Positions 55,417 to 63,067 of a DNA stretch of 64,000 nucleotides are shown in pieces. Source of the stretch: Neobacillus sp. Marseille-Q6967 (GTDB lineage: Bacteria; Bacillota; Bacilli; Bacillales; Cytobacillaceae); contig NZ_OX267715.1 in assembly GCF_946151075.1 (NCBI RefSeq), positions 434,001-498,000 on the forward strand. The letters run 5' to 3'. The notes beneath the pieces are model-generated. The model ran no database searches. It was not told where the DNA came from and saw only the letters and a list, made by a program, of their open reading frames with translations. Made by a program: the position numbers and the translations under genes. Position 1 is the first letter of the stretch. The number at the start of each line of letters is the position of its first letter.

Positions 55417-56868
55417 GTGGGTGAGATACTTAGAGAAAATCAAAATACAAAATTGTTGCTTGAGATGAGCGTTGTGGATGGTGAATATGACTTCACATCG
55501 TCTATTGTCGCAGCACTAAATCAAGCAGAATTAGAATTACATAATTTAGATGAAACAATTGAGTCAATTCAATGCTTAAAGCCTAATTGTGATAAATTGG
55601 ACTATATATTAGCAGCGAGTTCAGGTGCATTGTGTGGCATCATTGATATCTTCTTGGTGGGTAAACCTGGAGAATCACCTCTCGGAGATATTACTGATAA
55701 ATGGTTTGCTAATCGAACAACTGATTTTGCTAAATTGTGTGGCTGGGAAGATAAAGGAGCGAACTCTTTGTCTTCAGCAATCCGTTTTCTTGAAAAAAAG
55801 TTTAAAATTCCATATGACCAGCGTGGTGTTGGTGACGCGGCAAGTTTTGTTTTTGATTTAAATCCGACAAATCATCATTTTAAATCACTCGCACATAATC
55901 CTAGTTTGCTTGGTTTGTTCTTTTCAATATTAGACCAGTTTACTAATTCTTCGCATTTTATTTCCGGTGGTGAGCTTATATCTTTAGCTGATGCAGATGG
56001 GAAATTCGAGTTAAGAGGAAACAACATACCAAGCAAATTATTCTGTGCATTTGCTAATTGGTTTGGTCATTTAATATCTGATATGTCAGGCTCATCAGGT
56101 AGCAAGGGCCGTGGAATGGGGATTCCTTCTCCTTTATGGACATGGACAAATGATATTATTGCATTAAAAAGGTCTTTGAATATTCCTGTGTCACAGTTCG
56201 ATAACTCAATAAACGAGCTAGCTATAAATATATATAAAGAAGGATATGATGCTCGATTCCAGTCGACTCAAGCCATTCCAGTTTTTATAAACGAGATGTT
56301 AGTTCGACTTGTTTTTGCTATCAGAAGACTTATAAAATATTTTGCTGAAACCGATAAAGAAACTCGTTCGTTTTCACTTATGTGGAAAAAGTGTGAGCCT
56401 TTTTCAAATCCAACTGTTAAAAGAATGTTGACTGTAGCACATGGGACGTTTTGCCTTATAGATATAGGTGATGCTACTGTTCGTGGTTTTGTAACAGGTG
56501 CAGGATCTTTTAATCCGACTGAGTTTTTCTTGCGTCTAAACATCATAGGGGTTGGACGATTTACTATTTCCTTATACGGTGAAGTTAAGCGTGAAATTGG
56601 CATACAAAAAGCAGAAAGAGAAATAATCTTTGCGAGAAAAGAAAAATTAGTTGTAGAAAATTATATTGAGGGACTTAAACTATTATCGGAATTATATGAA
56701 GATAAAAATCTTTTGAATTTTATAACTGATTTCAAGAATAGTGATATGTATATACACGCTTTTGAAAAATCTGTTATGTTAGCTAAAAAGAGAAATGTGC
56801 CAAATAATGAAATATTAAAAAATAAGATGGAAATAGATTCTTATTTTTTGGGAGGAAATAAAGCGTGA
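55417..56868 (+). CDS. Unrecognised 483-residue protein, second gene of the operon
   Basis: I do not recognise this family. The protein is rich in helix. Residues about 66-95 (LDYILAASSGALCGIIDIFLVGKPGESPLG) hold a hydrophobic, small-residue-rich stretch; about 218-250 include HLISDMSGSSGSKGRGMGIPSPLWTW, which looks like a conserved loop; about 290-315 (VFINEMLVRLVFAIRRLIKYF) could be amphipathic or membrane-bound. No Walker or nuclease motif is seen. GAGGTG precedes GTG 55417. It overlaps the next gene by 4 bases (GTGA), so the two products are probably made in fixed ratio and interact. Confidence 0.7.
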   Translation: MGEILRENQNTKLLLEMSVVDGEYDFTSSIVAALNQAELELHNLDETIESIQCLKPNCDKLDYILAASSGALCGIIDIFLVGKPGESPLGDITDKWFANRTTDFAKLCGWEDKGANSLSSAIRFLEKKFKIPYDQRGVGDAASFVFDLNPTNHHFKSLAHNPSLLGLFFSILDQFTNSSHFISGGELISLADADGKFELRGNNIPSKLFCAFANWFGHLISDMSGSSGSKGRGMGIPSPLWTWTNDIIALKRSLNIPVSQFDNSINELAINIYKEGYDARFQSTQAIPVFINEMLVRLVFAIRRLIKYFAETDKETRSFSLMWKKCEPFSNPTVKRMLTVAHGTFCLIDIGDATVRGFVTGAGSFNPTEFFLRLNIIGVGRFTISLYGEVKREIGIQKAEREIIFARKEKLVVENYIEGLKLLSELYEDKNLLNFITDFKNSDMYIHAFEKSVMLAKKRNVPNNEILKNKMEIDSYFLGGNKA

Positions 56869-57965
56869 GTAAGAAGAAATCAAATTTACAGATTGCTCAA
56901 GAACAAGCTGAATCTACCATCAAAAAGACAAATGATAAAATAGAGGAGCTTGGAAAATATACTAGCAATCTTTATACTGCATTAAACGATATTCAGGAGC
57001 TATTTGATAAAATTAGAAACGTGCCAAGTCAGAAACACTTGGAATATAAAAAACTAAAAGAAGTTCGTTTGAATTGGAAACAACAGGTTGAAAAAATCGA
57101 GTCAGATTATAAAAATGCTGTCGCCAAGAATGCTGGAAAAGGTGTAACAGGTGTTGGCGTAGGTGTTGCAGTAGCCGCCCTTGGTCCTACTGCAGCAATG
57201 GGAATAGCTACAACTTTCGGTGTTGCATCAACAGGTACGGCTATATCCACTTTGAGTGGTGCTGCAGCCACTAATGCTGCATTAGCGTGGTTAGGTGGTG
57301 GAGCACTTGCCGCAGGTGGTGGCGGTATGGCAGCCGGAAATTTTTTCTTAGCCCTTGCTGGACCTGTTGGTTGGGCAATTGCAGGCATTGCACTTTTGGG
57401 TAGTGGACTTCTTTTTTGGAAGACTAAAAGTGATCAGAATCGACTTGAAAACATTTTTATATTGATAAGTAAGCGAGATAAAAAATCATATGAACTTGCA
57501 ATTGTCGAGCTTAATGAACGCATATCTCGTATAAAAGACGAAAGTGTTAAACTCAACGATGCGATTGAAAAGATAGAATCATTTGGAGTGGATTATAATC
57601 AAATGACTGAAGCTCAGCAGTATGAATTAGGAGCTTATGTGAATTTGATGTCAGCATCAACACAATTGCTTGTAAATCCGATATTAGGTTTGCAACCAAA
57701 GTATAATGAAGAAGACTTCAGCAAATTTATTTCTGAAGGTAACGGAAAAGCTAATGAAGTTTTATGTTCCTCACATAAAGATTTGATAATCGCATTATCA
57801 AATCTTTTATATAAAATTAAATTAGATGATAAGGATAAAAAACTTTTGTGGAAGTCCTTTAAAAAGAACAAGAAGTTCTTATCATCAATGAATATCTCGA
57901 AGAAAGAGTTTGATGATATAATTCTTGATATAGTTTGCGAGGCTCTTTATTTTAGGCTCTGTTAA
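56865..57965 (+). CDS. Glycine-zipper membrane protein with coiled coils, third gene of the operon
   Basis: A 366-residue protein. Residues 1-85 are coiled coil (K/E/Q-rich). Residues about 88-188 are nearly all Gly, Ala, Val and Thr with GxxxG-like spacing, as in TGVGVGVAVAALGPTAAMG and GGGALAAGGGGMAAGNFF, ending in WAIAGIALLGSGLLFW: several membrane helices of the glycine-zipper type. Residues about 200-250 are again coiled coil, then a helical C-terminus. This shape is common in pore-forming effectors and membrane-remodelling proteins. It starts at GTG 56865 inside the previous gene's stop. A membrane-acting toxin role is inference. Confidence 0.7.
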   Translation: MSKKKSNLQIAQEQAESTIKKTNDKIEELGKYTSNLYTALNDIQELFDKIRNVPSQKHLEYKKLKEVRLNWKQQVEKIESDYKNAVAKNAGKGVTGVGVGVAVAALGPTAAMGIATTFGVASTGTAISTLSGAAATNAALAWLGGGALAAGGGGMAAGNFFLALAGPVGWAIAGIALLGSGLLFWKTKSDQNRLENIFILISKRDKKSYELAIVELNERISRIKDESVKLNDAIEKIESFGVDYNQMTEAQQYELGAYVNLMSASTQLLVNPILGLQPKYNEEDFSKFISEGNGKANEVLCSSHKDLIIALSNLLYKIKLDDKDKKLLWKSFKKNKKFLSSMNISKKEFDDIILDIVCEALYFRLC

Positions 57966-57968
57966 ACG

Positions 57969-58211
57969 TTAATGTTGATATCCAGTAAAAAAAGCGAACA
58001 TATGTGTTGTAATTAGAGTGTGAAACTCTAATGGAGGCATGCGTTCTTGTTCGGTTGGATTCAATTTTCCCAAGTGTTTCAGTAAATTGCTGAACGCTTT
58101 GCTTATCGCCGCAGTAAACACCACTACATCTTGTCTGCAAACACCATCCAAGCCATGTGGTATGCGGAAACATAGTCCGTTTTGAAAATTTACAATTACT
58201 GCACAGTACAA
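57969..58211 (-). pseudogene. Unidentified minus-strand coding remnant
   Basis: The frame reads IPHGLDGVCRQDVVVFTAA, then FSNLLKHLGKLNPTEQERMPP and ends FHTLITTHMFAFFTGYQH. It looks like protein sequence (compact, mixed composition) without a ribosome site. It overlaps the right 34-bp repeat. Probably the C-terminal end of a lost gene; family unknown. Confidence 0.35.
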
Positions 58212-58232
58212 GGATACTATTCAATAGAAAAT
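58199..58232 (+). repeat. 34-bp direct repeat, right copy
   Basis: Matches 54679-54712 at 31 of 34 positions. Here the plus-strand frame through the repeat is open (YCTVQGYYSIENDIPLIGV... to a TAG at 58304-58306), so the repeat may be a piece of an old gene that was split or duplicated around the inserted operon. Confidence 0.85.
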
Positions 58233-58264
58233 GATATTCCACTAATCGGCGTAATTGCGGAAGA

Positions 58265-58312
58265 CAAAAAGCCTAAATCCTCGGTAAAAATAAGGAGGAT
58301 TTAGGCTTTTTT
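58265..58312 (+). terminator. Strong terminator
   Basis: AAAAAGCCTAAATCCTC pairs perfectly with GAGGATTTAGGCTTTTT around an 11-base loop, a 17-bp A/T-flanked stem. It would insulate the cargo region from the satellite replication module. Confidence 0.9.
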
Positions 58313-58530
58313 ACTTCAAAATCGTTGACGTTTTTCTATTGGTAAATTCTTAGACAGCAAGTGGTAAATTTCGTGGCAACCGCTGGTAAAAAACATGGCA
58401 GAAATGGTACATTCTTGTGGCTGTTATCATTTCAGTTTTTGTTCAGTTTTTGTTCAGTTTTTTAGCAGTCTTTGCGCGTTTTTCCGTGTTATTATGCTAG
58501 TGTAGGTTAGTTTGAGTTTGAATAAGAGTA

Positions 58531-58750
58531 AAGGGCAGTAGCAAAGGTCATATATGACTGGGCTATTGCCCTTTTTTATTGAAAAGGTGGGATGTATTTA
58601 CAAAATTGTTGTTTAAAGAGCAGTAGCAAAGGTTGTTTATTAGACTAGTCATTGCTTTTTTTTGAGAAAGGCAGGCTGTATTTACACAAGCGTTAAATAA
58701 TAAAGGGGCAGTAGCAAAGGTCGTACATCGATCAAGCTATTGCCTTTTTC
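58531..58750 (+). repeat. Three tandem ~86-bp repeats, each a terminator-like hairpin
   Basis: The block CAGTAGCAAAGG begins at 58536, 58621 and 58709 (steps 85 and 88). In each unit GCAGTAGC pairs with GCTATTGC (or CATTGC in the middle copy), closing a hairpin followed by a run of T. Copy 1 has an extra palindrome in the loop (GTCATATATGAC); copy 3 has GGTCG...CGATC. The sequence GATGTATTTACA or similar follows each hairpin. They lie just upstream of the excisionase/primase genes and contain no ORF. Confidence 0.8.
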
Positions 58751-58857
58751 TTTTCAAAAATGGGGAATGTATTCAGTTTCATTTGATCTCTTTAGGATTA
58801 TTTAAAGTTAAGCAAATCGCAATGGGTATTTTGAAGATTTGAAGGAGTGGAATTAGA

Positions 58858-59046
58858 TTGGTTAGAAAAACAATGACGGTAAAAGAATTAGCTGACTATA
58901 TCGGGGTGTCGACGGATCTAGTTTATAAAATGGTAAGGCTTAATGAAATTCCATTTATACGTGTCGGTAGAAGATTTTTGTTTAGGAAGGAAACGATCGA
59001 TAATTGGATGATGGTTCAAGAAACGAAGGGGCAAATACAGCGTTAA
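58858..59046 (+). CDS. Excisionase-like DNA-binding protein (MerR/Xis-type HTH)
   Basis: A 62-residue protein: MTVKELADYIGVSTDLVYKMVRLNEIPFIRVGRRFLFRKETIDNWM, the standard helix_turn_helix_17/excisionase pattern. GGAG at 58844-58847 supports TTG 58858; an in-frame ATG lies at 58873. Such proteins act as directionality factors for excision or as regulators of element genes. Its place before the primase, far from the integrase, fits a control role too. Confidence 0.85.
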   Translation: MVRKTMTVKELADYIGVSTDLVYKMVRLNEIPFIRVGRRFLFRKETIDNWMMVQETKGQIQR

Positions 59047-59082
59047 TGTTAGACGAATATATATAAAAGGAAGGTTTGTAAA

Positions 59083-59751
59083 ATGAACCGTACGGAAGAT
59101 TATGGGATATGCGTAATAAAATCGAAGATTGATATTCTAGCAGTAATAGAGGCCTCGAATTTACAGCTAAGAAAAAAAGGTAGAAATTATTTTGGTTTAT
59201 GCCCATTCCACACTGAAAAAACACCATCTTTTTGCATTGATCCAAAGAAAAATAGGTTCAAGTGTTTTGGCTGTGGAGTCAGTGGTGACCAGATAAACCT
59301 TTACGCACGGCTAAATGGAATAGATAATGGCCAAGCAATATATCAATTATCACAACGTATCGGAATTTCAAGAAATAAACTGACCAAAGAACAGAAAATA
59401 GTGATAAGCAAACAACATGAAGATAGGACATTAGAGAAAAAGTTCGAACAGGAATATAAGAATTTATTTTACTATCTTTGTATTTTACGAAATTCAATGA
59501 TAGCAAAAGCTAAAAATCATAAAGAAATAATCCAGGTAGCACAGGATTCTCTGTTAATCCAGTATTATCACGAAAAGGCCTATCATGATTATTTACTAGA
59601 AGGATTATTAGCAGGTCTTTTAGAGGAAATAGACTTTGACGAGCAAATTGATTTTTTCGAAATTGCTATTGGGGTTGTGAATAAATGGAAAAATATTCTG
59701 AAAAAACAAGAGCAGAAAGGCTTCGAGAACGTGGCACAGACAAGCTATTAG
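59083..59751 (+). CDS. CHC2 zinc-finger primase-like protein
   Basis: A 222-residue protein with the DnaG-type CHC2 zinc finger at the N-terminus: Cys40-x2-His43 (GLCPFHTEKTPSF) and Cys61-x2-Cys64 (FKCFGCGVSGD). No Toprim catalytic core follows; the C-terminal 130 residues are helical. It likely recognises template DNA for the P4-type replication helicase encoded next, which it overlaps by 67 bases in another frame. GGAAGG precedes the ATG. Split primase/helicase pairs are typical of phage satellites and some prophages. Confidence 0.88.
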   Translation: MNRTEDYGICVIKSKIDILAVIEASNLQLRKKGRNYFGLCPFHTEKTPSFCIDPKKNRFKCFGCGVSGDQINLYARLNGIDNGQAIYQLSQRIGISRNKLTKEQKIVISKQHEDRTLEKKFEQEYKNLFYYLCILRNSMIAKAKNHKEIIQVAQDSLLIQYYHEKAYHDYLLEGLLAGLLEEIDFDEQIDFFEIAIGVVNKWKNILKKQEQKGFENVAQTSY

Positions 59752-61157
59752 AAAAAGTAAACGAAAAAAAGCAGCCTTCCTTTAGTTATACAGATTTAGG
59801 AAATGCAGAGCGTTTGATTTATGAGCATGGAGAAAATTTTCGGTATCATACCGAACGAAAAAAATGGCTTTATTGGAATGGGAAGTATTGGGGATTGGAT
59901 AACACGAACCAATTAAAAAGAAAAGCGATAGAGGTGGTAAGAGGGATGCAAAATCAAATCGAGCATATTCAGAATGCGGACGAAAGGGAATTGTTTTTGA
60001 AACATATTGTTCGGTCTCAATCAGCTTCAAGGATTCAAGCTATGCTCAATTTAGCGGATTCAGTTTCGTCTGACATACCCATAAATGAATCTAAGTTGGA
60101 TCAAAATGAATATTTGTTGAACGTGGCGAATGGGACAATCGATTTAAAAACGCTTGAGATGTATGGCGTTAGTTATTCCATTTTAAATGACCATGATAGG
60201 AATCAATTATTAACAAAATACATTGATATTCCATTTAATCCCGAGGCAAAATGTCCGACCTGGGAAAAGTTTTTAAATTCAATTTTTATGAGGAACAAAG
60301 ATGTCATTTTTTATATTCAGAGGATTATAGGTTATGCACTTACCGGCAGTAACAAAGAAGAAGCAATGTTCATTTTTCACGGCCAAAAAGGGCGTAATGG
60401 TAAATCAACATTTATAAAGGCAATCCATCGTCTATTAGGCAGTTATGCAGGGGCAACCAATCCATCCACGTTTATGAAAAAAGGTAATACGGCAAGGCAT
60501 ACTTTAGCCGAATTTGTAGGTTTGAGATTCCTTTCTACGTCGGAAGTGGAACGTGGTGAAGAATTGGCGGTTCAGCTTATGAAACAGATAACAGGGCGTG
60601 ATCTTGTAGAGGCCGAGCGAAAATACGAGAATCCTTTTACGTATTTACCAAACTATAAAATTTTCATGCTCACTAACAATAAGCCAAATATTTATGAGAG
60701 AAGAAAAGCGATTTGGGAAAGGATTCATTTGATTGAATTTAATAACTACATTGAAAAGCAAAATCGTGATAAAAATTTGGACAAGAAACTGGAAGCAGAA
60801 ATGGAAGGCATTTTACGTTGGGCTTTGGAAGGCTGCAGGGAATGGCAACGACAAGGGTTAAACCCACCAGCGGAAATTTTAGATGCAGTAAAGCGTTATG
60901 AGGAAGAACAGGACATTATTGGTCAGTTTATCCGTGAAAATTATGAGGTTGATTTAAGAAATGAAGAATATTGGGAAGCGCCAGAACGCATCTATCTAAA
61001 CTATAAAACATGGTGTAACGAAAACGGATTTGGTTGTCTGAATAATAATAATTTTGGTGTCGAAATGAAGGAACGATTCACTTTTAAGACAAAAAGAGTT
61101 GAATGGAACCGTAAAATTCAGCCGAAGAAAGTCTATGTAGGTATTCGCTTGAAATGA
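59685..61157 (+). CDS. P4-family phage/plasmid primase-helicase (D5-like)
   Basis: A 490-residue SF3 helicase of the P4-alpha/D5 C-terminal type. An N-terminal D5_N region (about 20-200, with LLNVANGTIDLKTLE) is followed by Walker A FHGQKGRNGKSTF (about 230-242), then FVGLRFLSTSEVERGEEL and YKIFMLTNNKPNI (sensor) and the RRKAIWERIHLIEF arginine finger. It should unwind and initiate element replication after excision. It overlaps the primase gene. The iteron block listed next begins 2 bases after its stop. Confidence 0.92.
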   Translation: MEKYSEKTRAERLRERGTDKLLEKVNEKKQPSFSYTDLGNAERLIYEHGENFRYHTERKKWLYWNGKYWGLDNTNQLKRKAIEVVRGMQNQIEHIQNADERELFLKHIVRSQSASRIQAMLNLADSVSSDIPINESKLDQNEYLLNVANGTIDLKTLEMYGVSYSILNDHDRNQLLTKYIDIPFNPEAKCPTWEKFLNSIFMRNKDVIFYIQRIIGYALTGSNKEEAMFIFHGQKGRNGKSTFIKAIHRLLGSYAGATNPSTFMKKGNTARHTLAEFVGLRFLSTSEVERGEELAVQLMKQITGRDLVEAERKYENPFTYLPNYKIFMLTNNKPNIYERRKAIWERIHLIEFNNYIEKQNRDKNLDKKLEAEMEGILRWALEGCREWQRQGLNPPAEILDAVKRYEEEQDIIGQFIRENYEVDLRNEEYWEAPERIYLNYKTWCNENGFGCLNNNNFGVEMKERFTFKTKRVEWNRKIQPKKVYVGIRLK

Positions 61158-61159
61158 TT

Positions 61160-61395
61160 TGTAGTAGGCGTGTAGTAGACACGATGTAGTAGTCTTCATC
61201 CCTTGTGAAACTAGGGTTGTAGTAATCTTTTTAAGCTCTTTATAAAAGTTTTATATAACAAATAAAATATGAGCTTACATTAGAAGTTTATATATAAATC
61301 TAAAACTATTTTTTGTTTTCGATTACTACACTTACTACATCCAATCATGTCAAGGGATTAGGGTTACTACGTTGATTACTACAGAGCTGACTACA
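61160..61395. repeat. Putative replication origin: two opposed iteron sets around an AT-rich core
   Basis: Left set, plus orientation: TGTAGTAG at 61160, 61171 and 61185, TGTAGTAA at 61218. Right set, inverted: TTACTACA at 61323, 61332 and 61376, TTACTACG at 61364, TGACTACA at 61388. Between them 61226-61322 is very AT-rich. Opposed iterons flanking an AT-rich melting region directly after a P4-type helicase gene is the layout known for SaPI-like satellite origins. Origin activity is inferred. Confidence 0.7.
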
Positions 61396-61456
61396 CAGTT
61401 AAATTTTAACTTATTGTTAATTATTAGTTCTTTATTTTTCCTTAGGAGTGTTTGTT

Positions 61457-61675
61457 ATGGATCAAGAAAAACTGATTGAAGTCAAGTTACATGGTGCCAC
61501 GGCATTTTTTACCAATAGCGAATTACTGTTATTGCTACGTTTTGATAAGGAGATATACGGACGGGCATTGAAGAGAGGAAAGGGCATTCTCAGAGCCAGA
61601 AAGCAAAGGAAAAGAGAGTTTGAAAAGATGGAACAAAATATAAAAGGTGATGAAAATGGCAGGAAGAAAATCTAA
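61457..61675 (+). CDS. Small basic hypothetical protein of the element
   Basis: A 72-residue protein: an N-terminal half of mixed strand/helix (MDQEKLIEVKLHGATAFFTNSELLLLLR) and a very basic C-terminal half (KRGKGILRARKQRKREFEKM). AGGAG at 61444-61448 fits ATG 61457. It overlaps the small-terminase-like gene by 20 bases. Location between origin and terminase suggests a packaging or regulatory role; not recognised. Confidence 0.6.
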   Translation: MDQEKLIEVKLHGATAFFTNSELLLLLRFDKEIYGRALKRGKGILRARKQRKREFEKMEQNIKGDENGRKKI

Positions 61676-62147
61676 ATTAACTCCACTGCTCATAAACGAT
61701 GCCGTGAAATTGTTAAAGAGTGGTAATTATGTGACTACTGTGTGTGAATTTATAGGAATCGACACGAGCACCTGGTATCGTTGGATGCGAGAAGGAAAAA
61801 AGGCAAAAACAGGAATAAAAAACCACTTTTACCATGCTATAAAAAAGGCTGAAGCGGAGGCCGAGATTCGCATGGTTACGGATTTACAAAAAATTGCCAA
61901 TGAAAATCAAACGTGGCAAGCACTTGCGTGGATGCTTGAACGAAAATATCCAGAGCGATGGGGAAGGAAGGATAAAATTTCAGCCGGTGTTTCTCATACG
62001 GGGAAGGTGAATGAAAGCCATGAGTACAATGTCAGCATTAAGCAGAAAGTCGAGCATGTTGAAAATAAATATGGAAATGCCATTGAAAGAATTGTACGTG
62101 AACGAATACAGCGAAATTCATGCATTGATGATCCTAATGGCAATTGA
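61656..62147 (+). CDS. Terminase small subunit-like protein (phBC6A51-type HTH)
   Basis: A 163-residue protein: the N-terminal HTH MAGRKSKLTPLLINDAVKLLKSGNYVTTVCEFIGIDTSTWYRWMREGKKAK is followed by the helical core FYHAIKKAEAEAEIRMVTDLQKIANEN and TWQALAWMLERKYPERWGRKD. This is the pattern of Bacillus phBC6A51-type small terminases that bind pac/cos DNA. In satellites a lone TerS redirects a helper phage's packaging machine. No large subunit is present here. AAAGGTGA precedes ATG 61656; an ATG at 61650 and GTG at 61647 are alternatives. Confidence 0.8.
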   Translation: MAGRKSKLTPLLINDAVKLLKSGNYVTTVCEFIGIDTSTWYRWMREGKKAKTGIKNHFYHAIKKAEAEAEIRMVTDLQKIANENQTWQALAWMLERKYPERWGRKDKISAGVSHTGKVNESHEYNVSIKQKVEHVENKYGNAIERIVRERIQRNSCIDDPNGN

Positions 62148-62223
62148 AGATAATCATCATAAAAAATTACATTATAGACAAGGTACCAAAGATTTCTCAC
62201 TTGCATACTTTACTATGAGGTGA
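62074..62223 (+). CDS. Possible small overlapping protein
   Basis: A frame from ATG 62074 (MPLKELYVNEYSEIHALMILMAIEDNHH... to TGA 62221-62223) runs past the end of the terminase-like gene in another frame. The last 25 codons are not overlapped. No clear ribosome site; it could be chance. Confidence 0.3.
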   Translation, partial: EMPLKELYVNEYSEIHALMILMAIEDNHHKKLHYRQGTKDFSLAYFTMR

Positions 62224-62230
62224 TTTCATC

Positions 62231-62359
62231 ATGAAGGTGAAATATGCAGAAAGAGGAACCTTTGATGCGGAGAAAGCAGCTCGGGGATTAATTGAACTGA
62301 CTAATAAAATTAAGAAGCAAAATATTGAAGATAAAAAAGAATTTGATAAAAAAAGGTGA
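62231..62359 (+). CDS. Small charged peptide at the right end of the element
   Basis: A 42-residue frame from ATG 62231: MKVKYAERGTFDAEKAARG, then IELTNKIKKQNIEDKKEF. GAGGTGATTT precedes it and a strong terminator follows its stop, so it is probably expressed. Short charged proteins like this are common at prophage ends; function unknown. Confidence 0.55.
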   Translation: MKVKYAERGTFDAEKAARGLIELTNKIKKQNIEDKKEFDKKR

Positions 62360-62398
62360 ACTCGTGTACCACGAAGGTATACGAGTTTTCTTTTTTTA
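62359..62398 (+). terminator. Terminator at the right end of the element
   Basis: AACTCGTgTACC pairs with GGTAtACGAGTT around ACGAA, followed by a T-run broken by one C. Confidence 0.9.
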
Positions 62399-62425
62399 TT
62401 ATCCAGTAAAAATTGGAAATTAACA

Positions 62426-62433
62426 GATGTTAA
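62426..62433. other. attR core
   Basis: GATGTTAA, identical to the left core at 25775. The preceding bases AATTAACA belong to the element and the following GTATATCGATGG to the yodN-like gene. Confidence 0.75.
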
Positions 62434-63067
62434 GTATATCGATGGAAATTATGTGTACGAAGTTAATAAAAGCGATGGTCTGTTTGTGGAGTCCGGTTTA
62501 CAGCTTCTTTCTGAATATGAAGGTAAGCTGATGGAGCAGGAACAGATTGATATTGAATATAAGTTTTTTTTCGGAGATTTGGTCCAGGTTGCCGGCTACG
62601 GATCTGATTTATTCAAGATTGTTGGTTTTAGGACGGAAATCTGGCGCTACAAAGAGGATGCCTGGGAAGATGTGATTTACGAACTTTCTAGAATTAGTGA
62701 TGGGGAATGGCTTGAAGCAGGTGAAGAAGAATTAACACTCGTAGCAGATGCCGAGAGTGCCGATACATTTATTCAAAAACTAGGACTACTATACTTAGTG
62801 AATAATGAAGAAAAGCTGGATAAGCAAGATAAGCAACTCATGACCTCCAAAACACCGAATATCCAAAATACCATTAGAAAAGCGGAACTCGAAGAAATTG
62901 AGCGAAAAAAAGAAAAAAAACAATTAATCGACCATTTACTCGATATCTATAATGATTACAAAATCTTATATCAACTCTTTCATGACCAGGAATACTATCA
63001 GGTGATGCGTGTTATATTGAGAAAGTTGCAAAGTGTCATCAATGACGACGGCAAACAGAATTTATAA
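62426..63067 (+). pseudogene. yodN: 3' fragment of the yodN-like gene
   Basis: From the attR core the frame reads DVKYIDGNYVYEVNKSDGLFVESG, FFFGDLVQVAGYGSDLFKIVGFRTEIWRYKEDAW and runs to TAA 63065-63067, about 213 codons. It lacks a ribosome site and start of its own; GTG 62453 is only the first possible initiator. Joined to 25694-25774 it makes a ~240-residue protein with repeated short beta motifs (GDTVVI / GDLVQVAG). The C-terminal third is charged coiled coil. The gene is split, but both halves look undamaged, so excision would restore it. Confidence 0.8.

Larger units (their letters stand above)
25775..62433. mobile_element. Integrated serine-recombinase element (~36.65 kb) with satellite-like replication genes and a defence island
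   Basis: The ends are set by an 8-bp direct repeat, GATGTTAA (25775-25782 and 62426-62433), at which the two halves of the yodN-like gene join in frame. A large serine recombinase lies 67 bases inside the left end. The right end has an excisionase-like HTH, CHC2 primase, P4-type helicase, iterons and a small-terminase-like protein, but no capsid, portal, tail or lysis genes. The 30 kb between is mostly anti-phage cargo with scattered gene remains. Layout and content fit a phage satellite or a heavily reduced prophage turned defence carrier. Confidence 0.85.

Noticed and set aside
57107-57388. Minus-strand 93-codon Ala/Pro-rich frame
   Set aside because: It is the antisense shadow of the Gly/Ala-rich membrane region of the gene at 56865-57965; low-complexity codons keep the opposite frame open.
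25775-62433. Complete prophage
   Set aside because: No capsid, portal, tail, large terminase, holin or lysin gene was found; only replication, small-terminase and cargo genes are present.
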